Source: an uncultured Eubacteriales bacterium (GTDB lineage: Bacteria; Bacillota; Clostridia; Lachnospirales; CAG-274). Taken from it: 59,563 bases of DNA. Below the pieces are notes generated by a model. It saw nothing but the letters and a program-made list of their open reading frames with translations, did not search any database and was not told the origin of the DNA. The stretch covers positions 1-59,563 of the forward strand of contig CATJCJ010000329.1 in assembly GCA_949738935.1 (NCBI GenBank), in the 5' to 3' direction. Positions 45,089 to 54,614 of the stretch are shown here, in pieces (the first letter of the stretch is position 1; every line of letters starts with the position of its first letter). The position numbers and the translations under genes are program-made.

Positions 45089-45117
45089 AGCGTGTCAACA
45101 AAGCCGACACGCTTTTG
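45089..45117. terminator. Hairpin terminator at the gltA-like gene 3' side
   Basis: AGCGTGTC pairs with GACACGCT across a 9-base loop (AACAAAGCC) and is followed by TTTTG on the plus strand. It lies about 25 bases beyond the 3' end of the minus-strand gltA-like gene. Confidence 0.6.
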
Positions 45118-45141
45118 TCAGGTTGTTTTATAGAAATAAAT

Positions 45142-46464
45142 TTATTCTAACAATTTTTTCGCGTCTACATATGCTGCGATTCCGGCTACTACTTTTTTCG
45201 CTTCTTTCATCGCGAGAACTACAGTCGCAGGTTGGTGAACAACATCTCCTCCCGCAAATACACCTTTTAATGTTGTCATACCGTATGGACGTTCTTTTGT
45301 TATAACATATCCGGCTTCGTTTACTTCTATTCCCTGTGTTGTTGATATAATTCTTCTTGCCGGCTTTGAACCTATCGCCAATAATATTTTATTTCCGGGA
45401 ATTATTATCTCACTGCCATGGCTGTTTGCTTTTAGACCTACAATTTTTCCGTCTTTGCCTATATATTCAAGCGGAGTGGTTTCCCACATAAATTTTACAC
45501 CATCGTTTACAGCTCCCTCATATTCTATTTGTGAGGCTGTTATTGTATCAGGTGTGCTTCTGTATAAAACCGTTACATTTTTCGCTCCCATTCTTAACGC
45601 TGTTCTTGAGGCGTCCATCGCGACATTTCCGGCCCCAATTATAAGCACGTTATCTCCATCCTTTATTGAGACTTCTTTTCTGTTTATTTTTCCGTCATTG
45701 TACATTGAAACCATTCTTAAAAAATAGTTTGATTGGACTATACCGTCAAATTCTTTTCCGGGGATATTGAGTTCTTTTGCCAAAGCTGTTCCTGTGCCTA
45801 TAAATATCGCGTCGAAGCCCCTCTCAAAGATTTGGTCTATTGTGATATCTTCTCCAACAATACAGTTAGTTATAAAATGAACACCAAGCTCCTCAATTCG
45901 TTTTGTTTCACGGCGTACGACATTTTTTGGAAGTCTGAATTTTGGGATTCCATAAAGAAGAATTCCTCCGGGTTCGTTTTCGGTTTCATATACTACAACG
46001 CTAAAGCCTTGGAGGGCTAAATCGCCGGCGACCGTTAGTCCGGCAGGGCCTGAGCCTATTACGGCGACTTTTCCTCTTGTCTTTGGCGGAATTTTTTCTC
46101 TTGTTAAATTCATATCGGCGTCAAAGTCGGCTATAAATTGCTCTAGTTTTCCTATTTTTATTGGGGCGTTTTTTTTGTTTAATATGCAGTGCCCCTCGCA
46201 TTGCTTCTCATGAGGGCATACACGACCGCATACGGCCGGAAGATTTGTTTTTTTTGCTAAAATTTCGCGGGCTTCTCCAAGATTTCCTTTTGAGAGCTGA
46301 TGTATAAAATCCGGTATATCATTTTCTATTGGGCATCCTGTTTTACACGTTGGTTTTTTACAATTTAAACACCTTTTTGATTCGGTTATTGCTTCGAGCA
46401 TTGTTAATGGGGTGCTGTCAACTTCCTGCTCATTATTATTTTGTGTTTCAATCTGTGAATCCAT
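45142..46464 (-). CDS. gltA: NADPH-dependent glutamate synthase small-subunit-like oxidoreductase
   Basis: This 440-aa flavoprotein resembles GltD and stand-alone GltA/SudA/NfnB-type enzymes. An N-terminal domain binds two [4Fe-4S] clusters (CLNCKKPTCKTGCP, CGRVCPHEKQCEGHC). It then has the FAD motif GSGPAGLTVAGDLA, an NADPH motif GAGNVAMDASRTALRMGA, and the C-terminal GVFAGGDVVHQPATVV. A strong AAGGAGGT ribosome site precedes the ATG. No large glutamate synthase subunit or NfnA partner lies adjacent, so the physiological substrate is uncertain. Confidence 0.88.
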   Translation of the reverse strand: MDSQIETQNNNEQEVDSTPLTMLEAITESKRCLNCKKPTCKTGCPIENDIPDFIHQLSKGNLGEAREILAKKTNLPAVCGRVCPHEKQCEGHCILNKKNAPIKIGKLEQFIADFDADMNLTREKIPPKTRGKVAVIGSGPAGLTVAGDLALQGFSVVVYETENEPGGILLYGIPKFRLPKNVVRRETKRIEELGVHFITNCIVGEDITIDQIFERGFDAIFIGTGTALAKELNIPGKEFDGIVQSNYFLRMVSMYNDGKINRKEVSIKDGDNVLIIGAGNVAMDASRTALRMGAKNVTVLYRSTPDTITASQIEYEGAVNDGVKFMWETTPLEYIGKDGKIVGLKANSHGSEIIIPGNKILLAIGSKPARRIISTTQGIEVNEAGYVITKERPYGMTTLKGVFAGGDVVHQPATVVLAMKEAKKVVAGIAAYVDAKKLLE

Positions 46465-46524
46465 TTTACTACCTCCTTAAAATTATTTTCAAGCTGTTAA
46501 ATCAGAGTTATTTATTAAATCTAA

Positions 46525-46690
46525 TAGACCTGTTTAGTAACCTCCATAATAAAGCTTGACAAATCTTTTTCCTCCTGTCTTTGCCTGATTTTTTTGAAAT
46601 ACCGCTTCGAGTATTCCTGCAAAAATCAGGCTTCGGCTGACAAAAAAATCTTTTGTCAATCGTTATCATTTAGGTTACTAAATAGGTCTA
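46525..46690. mobile_element. 166-bp MITE-like palindromic element, family 3
   Basis: Terminal inverted repeats TAGACCTGTTTAGTAACCT (46525-46543) and its complement at 46672-46690 match at 18 of 19 positions. The interior has nested complementarity (TTGACAAA with TTTGTCAA; GCCTGATTTTT with AAAAATCAGGC) and no reading frame. Its right end supplies the TAG stop of the adjacent CobD-like gene. A short related fragment (AGACCTGTTTAGACAG) lies at about 49055. Confidence 0.75.
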
Positions 46691-47782
46691 ATTTTCAATT
46701 ATTGTTTTTAAAGTGTTTAAAAGCATTTCATTTTGGTTTGGAAGAAGAATACAAAACCTTAAATAATTATTTCCTAAAAATGGAAAGTCTGATGCGTCTC
46801 TTATGACTATTTTTTGTGAAATTAATTTTTTGAAAATATCATCAGAGGTTGTATTATTGTTTAAAAGTTTTATTAATACAAAATTTGATTCTGTTTCAAA
46901 GGCTTTTATATTCTTCCATTTTTTTAGCTCTGATATTATTTTTTTTCTTTCTTCCGAGATAAGTTTTTTTGTTTTTGTGATGTAGTCGATATCTTTAAAC
47001 ATTTTTTCTCCGGCGATAGCGGCAAAGATATTTACAGACCAAGGGTCTTTTTGTGAGTTTATTTTGTTTATTAATTTATTGTTGGAACAAAGTCCATAGC
47101 CGAGACGCAAGCCGGGGGCGGAAAAAAATTTTGCCGTTCCTCTTATTATAAATAAATTCTTATACGAGGAAACCAAAGAAACCGCTGAAATTTTTTTGTT
47201 CGGGTCTGTAAACTCTATGTAAGTCTCATCTATCATAACATATATTTTTTTGTTAAGACAGTGTTTTAAAAGAGTTTCCAGCTGTAATATATCCATAGCG
47301 GTTCCTGTTGGATTATTTGGATTGCATAAAATAATCATATCTGTGTTTTTAGGGACAGATGAGATAAGTTCATCTACGTTAAGGATAAAGTTGTTATCTT
47401 CTTTTAAAGGATATAGAATAGTGTTGCCTTTGTTTAGTTTTATCTCTCTTTCATACTCAGAGTAGGATGGTGATATTATTAACGCTTGTTTTGGAGAGAT
47501 TGTTTTTATGAACAGGCTTATTAATTCTGTCGCTCCATTTCCCGGGATTATATTTTCTATATCTACATTTGTGTATGATGATATGCTTTTCCTTAAAGAA
47601 ATGTAGTCTGTATCGGGATAACCACTTATACAATTTATATTCTCAATTATCGCTTCTTTTATACTGTCGGGAATTCCAAGAGGATTTACATTTCCGCTGA
47701 AGTTTATAAGTTCTTTTTTTGGAATGTTATATTTTCTTCCGATTAAGTCTAGGTCTCCGCCATGTTGGTTTGTTTCTGTCAT
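46688..47782 (-). CDS. PLP-dependent aminotransferase-fold enzyme, CobD-like
   Basis: This 364-aa fold-type I PLP enzyme is related to threonine-phosphate decarboxylase (CobD) and histidinol-phosphate aminotransferase. Motifs: N-terminal HGGDLDLIGRKYNI and SGNVNPLG typical of CobD, CNPNNPTG, IDETYIEF, and the PLP lysine in RGTAKFFSAPGLRLGYG. No cobalamin genes are in the window, so HisC-like activity cannot be excluded. The stop codon is inside the inverted repeat of the adjoining element, so the original C-terminus may have been changed. It is followed closely by rlmL upstream on the same strand. Confidence 0.8.
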   Translation of the reverse strand: MTETNQHGGDLDLIGRKYNIPKKELINFSGNVNPLGIPDSIKEAIIENINCISGYPDTDYISLRKSISSYTNVDIENIIPGNGATELISLFIKTISPKQALIISPSYSEYEREIKLNKGNTILYPLKEDNNFILNVDELISSVPKNTDMIILCNPNNPTGTAMDILQLETLLKHCLNKKIYVMIDETYIEFTDPNKKISAVSLVSSYKNLFIIRGTAKFFSAPGLRLGYGLCSNNKLINKINSQKDPWSVNIFAAIAGEKMFKDIDYITKTKKLISEERKKIISELKKWKNIKAFETESNFVLIKLLNNNTTSDDIFKKLISQKIVIRDASDFPFLGNNYLRFCILLPNQNEMLLNTLKTIIEN

Positions 47783-47802
47783 TTTATTTTTCGCTTCCTT
47801 TT

Positions 47803-48942
47803 TTAATTTGATTTTGGTGGTTTTGCTCCAAAATATTGATAGTAGTCGATTTTTACGTTTCCATTAAATAATTTTCTCTTTTTATCGGCTTTTTTACCAT
47901 ATAGTTTCTCAAAATTCTCATGAGATGTTATTGTGTAAAATGACCACGTTTTATTTTTTCTGAATATTTTTCCCATATCTTTATATAAGTTTTCAACATC
48001 TTTTAACTCGCCCATTCTCTCTGCGTAAGGAGGGTTGCATATGCAAACTCCATAATCATTTTTTAAAGATATTTCTTTTAATGCCTTTGTCTCAAAGAGT
48101 ATACAATCGTCAACACCGGCATTTACGGCATTATGTTTTGCTATTTCTATCGCTTTTGGGTCTATGTCGGAGGCATATATCTCAGGTTTAAAGTTTATAT
48201 CAATTTCACTGTACGCTTTGATTTTCGCATCTTTCCACACCTCTTTTGGAATATTTCCCCAGTTTTCAGAAATAAATCTCCGAGATATTCCGGGGGCTAT
48301 GTTTTTGGCAATCATTGCCGCCTCTATGGGAATTGTTCCTGAGCCACAGGTTGGGTCCAGAAAAACTCTGTCCTTTTTCCAAAAACTTAACTCTATTAGA
48401 GCCGAGGCAAGGGTTTCTTTTAGTGGTGCTATTACCGCTGACGAACGATAGCCTCTTTTGTGGAGAGCGTCACCAGTTGTATCTATTGTTAGTGTTGCCT
48501 CGTTTTTTAAAATTGATACCTGAATTTTATATTTAGCTCCTGTTTTTTCAAACCAGTTTATTTTATATTTTTTCTTTAAATTTTCAATAATGGCTTTTTC
48601 GACTATAGATTGACAGTCGGGAACACTATATAATTGAGATTTTATTGATTTGCCTGTTACTATGAAATTTCCGTCTTTTGGTATCCAATCCTGCCAGTTT
48701 AAAGCTTTTGTTTTTTCAAAAAGTTCATCAAATGAAAAGGCTTTGAACTGACCGATTATCAATAAAACTCTATCGGAACTTCGAAGATTTATATTTGCTT
48801 TTGGTATTGTGGTTTCATCTCCGTCGAAATAAACAGCGCCATCGTATACTGTTATATTTTCAAATCCCAACCTTTGAACCTCTCTCTTTACTGTTGCCTC
48901 AAGTCCAAAAGTGGTTGTCGCTATAAATTTTAAATGTGACAT
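47803..48942 (-). CDS. THUMP-domain 23S rRNA (guanine-N2) methyltransferase, RlmL-like
   Basis: This 379-aa methyltransferase has an N-terminal ferredoxin-like/THUMP RNA-binding region (about residues 1-160) and a SAM-dependent methyltransferase domain. Key motifs are DPTCGSGTIPIEAAM, ASDIDPKAIEIAKHN and the catalytic CNPPYAERMG. It resembles RlmL N-terminal half or Bacillus YpsC, likely acting on a guanine of 23S rRNA. It is upstream of the CobD-like gene in the same direction, with 20 bases between. Confidence 0.88.
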   Translation of the reverse strand: MSHLKFIATTTFGLEATVKREVQRLGFENITVYDGAVYFDGDETTIPKANINLRSSDRVLLIIGQFKAFSFDELFEKTKALNWQDWIPKDGNFIVTGKSIKSQLYSVPDCQSIVEKAIIENLKKKYKINWFEKTGAKYKIQVSILKNEATLTIDTTGDALHKRGYRSSAVIAPLKETLASALIELSFWKKDRVFLDPTCGSGTIPIEAAMIAKNIAPGISRRFISENWGNIPKEVWKDAKIKAYSEIDINFKPEIYASDIDPKAIEIAKHNAVNAGVDDCILFETKALKEISLKNDYGVCICNPPYAERMGELKDVENLYKDMGKIFRKNKTWSFYTITSHENFEKLYGKKADKKRKLFNGNVKIDYYQYFGAKPPKSN

Positions 48943-49125
48943 ATTATAATACCTCTTTTTATTTTTTTAATGAAAAAAGAAAAGAATTTTTATTTTCTTT
49001 ATTATATCATATTTTTCAAAACTTAGTCTATTAAAAAATTATTGTTTTTATATTAGACCTGTTTAGACAGTCTCTTAAATGAATTGCTATAAAAAAGGTT
49101 CTGAAAAGTAATTTTTAATATTATA

Positions 49126-49154
49126 TTGAAATTTTGATAAAAAGTTTGTATACT
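49126..49154 (+). promoter_or_regulatory. Sigma-A promoter for tgt
   Basis: TTGAAA (49126-49131), a 17-base spacer and TATACT (49149-49154). The start would be about 55 bases before the tgt ATG. The rest of the 48943-49125 divergent gap is AT-rich with only element fragments. Confidence 0.6.
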
Positions 49155-49214
49155 TTTAAGTGTGTGGAAAAATCTATGAGGAAAAATAATTTTGTTTGTT
49201 TATGGGGATTGATT

Positions 49215-50351
49215 ATGTATAAATTATTGAAAACAGAAGGACGAGCGAAAAGGGGCGAATTTATAACGCCTCATGGAGTTATACAAACTCCTGTTTTTAT
49301 GAATGTTGGTACGGCCGGGGCTATTAAAGGTGCTGTCTCAAGTTTTGACCTTAAAGATGTTAAGTGTCAGGTTGAACTCTCAAATACATATCATTTGCAT
49401 TTGAGACCTGGAGATAAAATTGTCAGAAAACTTGGGGGACTTCATAAGTTTATGGTTTGGGACAAACCTATTTTGACGGATTCAGGAGGATTTCAGGTTT
49501 TTTCTCTTACGTCTCTAAGAAAAATTAAGGAAGAGGGGGTTTATTTTTCTTCGCATATTGATGGCGGAAAAATTTTTATGGGTCCTGAGGAAAGTATGAT
49601 AATTCAATCGAATCTTGCCTCGACTATCGCTATGGCTTTTGACGAGTGCCCTCCTTATCCCGCTGAAAAAGAATATATTGCTGATTCTGTGGCGAGAACT
49701 ACCAGATGGCTTGAGCGATGCGTAAAAAAAATGAAAGAACTTAATTCTCTTGAGGATACCATAAATAAGAAACAAATGCTTTTTGGCATTAATCAGGGGG
49801 GAACTTATGAGGATATCAGAATAGCACACGCTAAAAGAATTTCTGAGTTTGATTTGGACGGATACGCTATCGGAGGACTTGCCGTTGGTGAGGCTCATGC
49901 TGAGATGTATCGTATTCTTGATGAGGTTGTACCTTATTTGCCAAAGAACAAACCGACTTATCTTATGGGAGTTGGAACACCGGCGAATATTTTGGAAGCT
50001 GTTGACAGAGGAGTTGATTTTTTTGACTGTGTTTTGCCGGCGAGAAATGGAAGACATGCCAATGTTTATACTAATAAAGGAAAATTAAATCTTTTGAACG
50101 CTAAGTATGAGTTGGATGATGCTCCTATTTCGGAGGAGTGCTCTTGTCCGATTTGCCGACATTATTCAAAGGCGTATCTGCGGCACCTTTTTAAAGCGAA
50201 AGAAATGCTCGCTATGAGATTTTGTGTTTTACATAACTTGTATTTCTTTAACAATATGATGGAGGAAATAAGAGACGCTATTGATTCGAAGCATTTTGCT
50301 CAATATAAGAGAATGAGACTTGACGGATTTTTGGAAAATGACAAAAAATGA
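49215..50351 (+). CDS. tgt: tRNA-guanine transglycosylase
   Basis: It exchanges the wobble guanine of GUN-anticodon tRNAs for a queuosine precursor. The nucleophile region DSGGFQVFSL, GGLAVGE, and the C-terminal zinc site (ECSCPICRHY with a later Cys/His pair) are intact. Length is 378 aa, normal. ATG at 49215 follows GGGGA; the frame extends to 49134 but the extra residues do not fit the family. It appears monocistronic. Confidence 0.95.
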   Translation: MYKLLKTEGRAKRGEFITPHGVIQTPVFMNVGTAGAIKGAVSSFDLKDVKCQVELSNTYHLHLRPGDKIVRKLGGLHKFMVWDKPILTDSGGFQVFSLTSLRKIKEEGVYFSSHIDGGKIFMGPEESMIIQSNLASTIAMAFDECPPYPAEKEYIADSVARTTRWLERCVKKMKELNSLEDTINKKQMLFGINQGGTYEDIRIAHAKRISEFDLDGYAIGGLAVGEAHAEMYRILDEVVPYLPKNKPTYLMGVGTPANILEAVDRGVDFFDCVLPARNGRHANVYTNKGKLNLLNAKYELDDAPISEECSCPICRHYSKAYLRHLFKAKEMLAMRFCVLHNLYFFNNMMEEIRDAIDSKHFAQYKRMRLDGFLENDKK

Positions 50352-50607
50352 AAATTATAATTTACTTATTTTATATTGCGTGATAATATTAAATATAGAT
50401 ATAAGGTAAGTTTGTTTTATTGAATTATTTAGTACTGTTATAAAGATAAAAGGAATTTGTTTTTACAGCAATTCTAAAATAGATGGAGGATAGAAAAAAT
50501 ATTTTATTCAATATTTTTTTCTGTCTGTGTTGGAATTGATGTAGTTAGTTTTCTTTATGTTGATTTTGTGAATAAAGTTTTTAATGGATTACAGAAAGGA
50601 ATATGTT

Positions 50608-53600
50608 ATGAGCGCTATAAGACGAATATTTGTTGAAAAAAAGAAAAATCGTGATGTTGAGGCAAGTCATTTATTTGAGGATATTAAGGAGAATCTTGGA
50701 ATTTCATCTCTTTTGGGGGTCAGAATTTTAAACAGATATGATATGGACGGAATTTCTGATGAGCACTATGAACTCGCTAAAAATACTATATTTTCAGAGC
50801 CTCCCGTTGATTATATTTATGAGGAGAATTTTCAATGTGACGATGATGAGATTATGTTTGGTATGGAGTATCTTCCCGGACAGTATGACCAAAGGGCTGA
50901 CTCCGCTATGCAGTGTATTCAGATTATTACTTGTGAGGATATGCCTAAAATAAACGCGGCTAAAATTTTTGTGCTTAAAGGTAATTTATCTGATTTGGAA
51001 GTTGAGGAAATTAAAAAATACTGTGTTAATCCTGTTGATTCCAGAATAGCTTCTCTTCAAAAACCAATAACTCTTGATATGGAAATATCTGTACCTGAGG
51101 ATATTAAATATTATGAAGGTTTTATTAATAAAACAAATGAGGAAATAGCTGATATGCGAAAGAATTTGGGGCTGGCTATGAGTGATGAGGATTTGCTTTT
51201 TTGCCGTGATTATTTTAAGAAAACAGAAAAAAGAAATCCATCAGTTACGGAAATTCGTGTTATTGACACGTATTGGTCGGATCATTGCCGTCATACCACT
51301 TTCGCTACTAATATCAATAATATTGAAATTGAGGACGGTATTTATAAAGAGCCTATTAAAGAAGCTTTTGATATGTATATGGAACAGAGAAAAATTCTTT
51401 ATGCCGGTAAAAACAAAAATATTTGTCTTATGGATATAGCCGTTATCGGAATGAAAGCGCTTAAGGCTAACGGAACTTTGGACAATCTTGACGAGTCGGA
51501 AGAAATTAACGCTTGCAGTATAGTTGTTCCTGTGGATATTGACGGTAAAGAGGAAGATTGGCTTATTATGTTTAAAAATGAGACTCATAATCATCCTACG
51601 GAAATTGAGCCTTTTGGCGGGGCTGCTACTTGTCTTGGCGGCGCTATTCGCGACCCTCTTTCAGGCAGGGCGTATGTTTATCAGGCTATGCGTGTTACGG
51701 GAAGCGGTGACCCGAGAATACCTGTCTCTGAGACTCTTTCGGGAAAACTTCCTCAAAGAAAAATTACCACTTCAGCCGCTCACGGATACAGTGCTTATGG
51801 CAATCAAATAGGGCTTGCTACGGGTCACGTTTCTGAAATATATGATGAGGGATATGTGGCTAAACGTATGGAAATCGGCGCTGTAATTGCCGCGACTCCT
51901 AAAAGTCATGTTGTGAGACAATCACCTGAAGAGGGAGACGTTATTGTTCTTGTGGGCGGCCGTACAGGCCGTGACGGCTGCGGCGGAGCGACAGGTTCCT
52001 CAAAAGAACATAATGAGGAGTCAATTTTGACTTGTGGTGCTGAGGTTCAAAAGGGTAATGCCCCAACGGAAAGAAAACTTCAAAGGTTGTTTAGAAAACC
52101 TGAGGTCAGTACTATGATTAAAAGATGCAATGATTTTGGCGCAGGAGGAGTTTCGGTCGCTATCGGTGAACTTGCCGACGGACTTGTTATTAACCTTGAT
52201 AAAGTTCCTAAAAAATATGAGGGACTTGATGGTACGGAATTGGCTATTTCTGAGTCTCAGGAAAGAATGGCTGTTGTTGTTGACAGAGAAAACGCTGATA
52301 AATTTATTGAGTTTTCAAATTTGGAAAATCTTGAGGCTACTGTTGTCGCTGATGTGACTTCTGACAGACGACTTAAAATGCTCTGGAGAGGCAAAGATAT
52401 TGTTAATATATCAAGAGATTTTCTTAACACAAACGGAGCTGTTCAAAATACGGATGTTTTTGTTAAAATGCCGGAAAAACTTAATAAAAGCGCAAATAAT
52501 GAAAAGGATATTAAAAAGGCGTGGATTGAAAATCTTAAACAATTAAATGTCGCTTGTCAAAAAGGTCTTGTTGAGAGATTTGACTCAACTATTGGAGCTA
52601 ATACGGTACTTATGCCATTTGGAGGCAGAACTCAGATGACCCCGTCTGAGGTTATGGCGGCAAAGGTTCCTGTTTTAAAAGGAGATACTACTACCGCTAC
52701 TTTGATGTCTTATGGATATAACCCTATTGTGGCTAAATGGAGTCCTTTTCACGGCGCTGTTTACGCTGTTGTTGAGTCTGTCTCTAAAATTGTGGCGGCG
52801 GGGGGAAATTACAAAAGTGTACGTCTTACTTTCCAAGAATATTTTGAGAGACTGGGGGAAGACCCTGAAAAATGGGGAAAACCCTTCGCGGCTCTTCTTG
52901 GCGGATTTTTGGCTCAGATGAGACTTGGTACCGCCGCTATTGGCGGCAAAGACAGTATGTCGGGAACTTTTAAGGATTTAACCGTTCCCCCGACTCTCGT
53001 TTCTTTTGCTGTTGATGTTGCTAAGACAAATAATATTATTTCAGCTGAGTTTAAAAAGCCCGGAAGTATATTGGTGAAACTCTTGACAAATTATGATAAA
53101 TATGATTTGCCTGATTTTGATAAATTGATTAAAAATTTTGTCAAAGTAAATGAGCTTATTACAAATAAAAAAATTTTATCAGCTTATACAGTTGGTGTTG
53201 GCGGAGTTGGTTCGTCTGTAAGTAAAATGGGATTTGGAAATAAAATCGGCGCTAAAATTGATTCTGAAAATTTATTTGATTTTTCTTACGGTTCATTTGT
53301 TTTTGAGATGAACTGCGGAAAAGATGAGGTGTTTAAATTATTCGATGGATTTGATTATGAAATTATTGGTGAGACTTTAGATGATGAAAAATTTGTTGTA
53401 AATGGTGTTGATATTTCTATGGAGGAGGCTTTGGAGGCTTGGGTTAAACCTCTTGAAAGGATTTTTCCGACTAAAATTTATGATAAGTTTGACAATTCTG
53501 ATATTTACGTTAAGGAATTTAATGTTATTGAAAAGAAAACAAGCGGGAAAGGTATTGTTACACCTCGTGTGTTTATTCCTGTTTTTCCGGGAACAAACTG

Positions 53601-54357
53601 TGAGTATGATTCTAAAAAGGTATTTGAAAACGCCGGGGCTATCGCTGAAACTTTGGTTATAAGTAATCTTAAAACCTCTTGGCTTGAGCAGTCTATTGAA
53701 AAAATGGTTGAAATGATTAAAAATTCTCAGATAATTATGATTCCCGGAGGGTTTAGCGCCGGTGATGAGCCGGAGGGTTCCGGTAAATTTATTGCCGCTG
53801 TGTTCAGAAATCCTAAAGTTAAAGATGCTGTTATGGAACTTCTTAAAAAAAGAGATGGTTTGATACTTGGTATATGCAACGGATTTCAAGCGCTTATTAA
53901 ACTTGGGCTTGTTCCTTATGGTGAAATAAGAGATATGGAGGATAATAGCTCTACCCTTACTTTTAACACTATTGGCAGACATATCTCTTGTTTGACCTCA
54001 ACTAGGATTATTTCTAATAAGTCGCCGTGGCTTTGGAATGTTAATGTCGGGGATATACACAAAGTAGCTGTATCACATGGGGAGGGCAGATTTGTCGCTG
54101 ATAAGCCGGCTATTGAAGCTCTCGCGGCGAATGGCCAGATTGCCACTCAATATGTTGATGAGAGCGGAAAGGCTTCGTATGACATTAAATATAATCCTAA
54201 TGGCTCATTATACTCTATTGAGGGTATTACAAGTCCTGATGGAAGAGTATTTGGAAAAATGGGGCACTCTGAGCGTATCGGAAACGGTCTGTATAAAAAT
54301 GTTAGCGGGGACAAAGACCAGAAGATTTTTAAATCAGGTGTTGAGTATTTCGGATAA
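50608..54357 (+). CDS. purL: Phosphoribosylformylglycinamidine synthase (large single-chain form)
   Basis: It converts FGAR to FGAM in purine synthesis using glutamine. This is the large 1249-aa form: an N-terminal PurS-like part, two AIRS-type ATP-binding halves (DTYWSDHCRHTTF, KNETHNHPTEIEPFGGAATCLGG, GAGGVSVAIGELADG), and a class I glutaminase domain at the C-terminus (GGFSAGDE, GICNGFQALIKLG with Cys1090, SHGEGRF). ATG at 50608 follows AAAGGA. There is no other pur gene nearby and no purine riboswitch in the leader. Small separate PurS/PurQ partners are therefore not needed. Confidence 0.96.
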   Translation: MSAIRRIFVEKKKNRDVEASHLFEDIKENLGISSLLGVRILNRYDMDGISDEHYELAKNTIFSEPPVDYIYEENFQCDDDEIMFGMEYLPGQYDQRADSAMQCIQIITCEDMPKINAAKIFVLKGNLSDLEVEEIKKYCVNPVDSRIASLQKPITLDMEISVPEDIKYYEGFINKTNEEIADMRKNLGLAMSDEDLLFCRDYFKKTEKRNPSVTEIRVIDTYWSDHCRHTTFATNINNIEIEDGIYKEPIKEAFDMYMEQRKILYAGKNKNICLMDIAVIGMKALKANGTLDNLDESEEINACSIVVPVDIDGKEEDWLIMFKNETHNHPTEIEPFGGAATCLGGAIRDPLSGRAYVYQAMRVTGSGDPRIPVSETLSGKLPQRKITTSAAHGYSAYGNQIGLATGHVSEIYDEGYVAKRMEIGAVIAATPKSHVVRQSPEEGDVIVLVGGRTGRDGCGGATGSSKEHNEESILTCGAEVQKGNAPTERKLQRLFRKPEVSTMIKRCNDFGAGGVSVAIGELADGLVINLDKVPKKYEGLDGTELAISESQERMAVVVDRENADKFIEFSNLENLEATVVADVTSDRRLKMLWRGKDIVNISRDFLNTNGAVQNTDVFVKMPEKLNKSANNEKDIKKAWIENLKQLNVACQKGLVERFDSTIGANTVLMPFGGRTQMTPSEVMAAKVPVLKGDTTTATLMSYGYNPIVAKWSPFHGAVYAVVESVSKIVAAGGNYKSVRLTFQEYFERLGEDPEKWGKPFAALLGGFLAQMRLGTAAIGGKDSMSGTFKDLTVPPTLVSFAVDVAKTNNIISAEFKKPGSILVKLLTNYDKYDLPDFDKLIKNFVKVNELITNKKILSAYTVGVGGVGSSVSKMGFGNKIGAKIDSENLFDFSYGSFVFEMNCGKDEVFKLFDGFDYEIIGETLDDEKFVVNGVDISMEEALEAWVKPLERIFPTKIYDKFDNSDIYVKEFNVIEKKTSGKGIVTPRVFIPVFPGTNCEYDSKKVFENAGAIAETLVISNLKTSWLEQSIEKMVEMIKNSQIIMIPGGFSAGDEPEGSGKFIAAVFRNPKVKDAVMELLKKRDGLILGICNGFQALIKLGLVPYGEIRDMEDNSSTLTFNTIGRHISCLTSTRIISNKSPWLWNVNVGDIHKVAVSHGEGRFVADKPAIEALAANGQIATQYVDESGKASYDIKYNPNGSLYSIEGITSPDGRVFGKMGHSERIGNGLYKNVSGDKDQKIFKSGVEYFG

Positions 54358-54404
54358 ATTAAAAAAACTTATCGTTTTTATTATAAAGAATTCAAAAATT
54401 CAAT

Positions 54405-54561
54405 GAGCTTGTCTAAAATCTTCTAAATTATTAAGTCTGTCTAAGAACCTGTCTAAAAACAAAATATACACAAAAAATCAGCGAAAATAAAATCATTTTG
54501 GAGCGTAATGATTTTATTTTCATAGATTTTTTGGATATTTTAATAGTTTTTAGATGGGCTT
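54405..54561. mobile_element. MITE-like element, family 1, rearranged copy
   Basis: It begins GAGCTTGTCTAAAATC and has a second internal left end, AGAACCTGTCTAAAAAC, at 54444. The core AAAATATACAC...CATTTTGGAG is near identical to the 15236 and 59482 copies, and it ends TTTTTAGATGGGCT. The double left end suggests insertion of one copy into another followed by deletion. Confidence 0.7.
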
Positions 54562-54572
54562 TTAACATTTTC

Positions 54573-54614
54573 GTAGTTAAAAGTCAAAATCTTAAGGATT
54601 TTGCTTTCAACTAC
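54573..54614. terminator. Hairpin between the family 1 element and the AraC gene
   Basis: GTAGTTAAAAGTCAAAATC (54573-54591) pairs with 54597-54614 with few mismatches and a 5-base loop. It overlaps the last bases of the minus-strand AraC gene and probably acts as its terminator. Confidence 0.5.

Larger units (their letters stand above)
44860..45123. repeat. Intergenic block with several hairpins and similar ends
   Basis: Two related self-complementary segments bound the block: AGTGTGTCGATAAAGTCGAC at 44860 and AGCGTGTCAACAAAGCCGAC at about 45089. It has no reading frame. A family-1-like half end (GAGTCTGTCTGAAAA) precedes it at 44827. This fills the gap between the convergent maf and gltA-like genes. 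Confidence 0.5.

Noticed and set aside
50352-50607. Possible purine riboswitch before purL
   Set aside because: The characteristic TATAA and TAATATGG / TTTCTACC core elements are absent.
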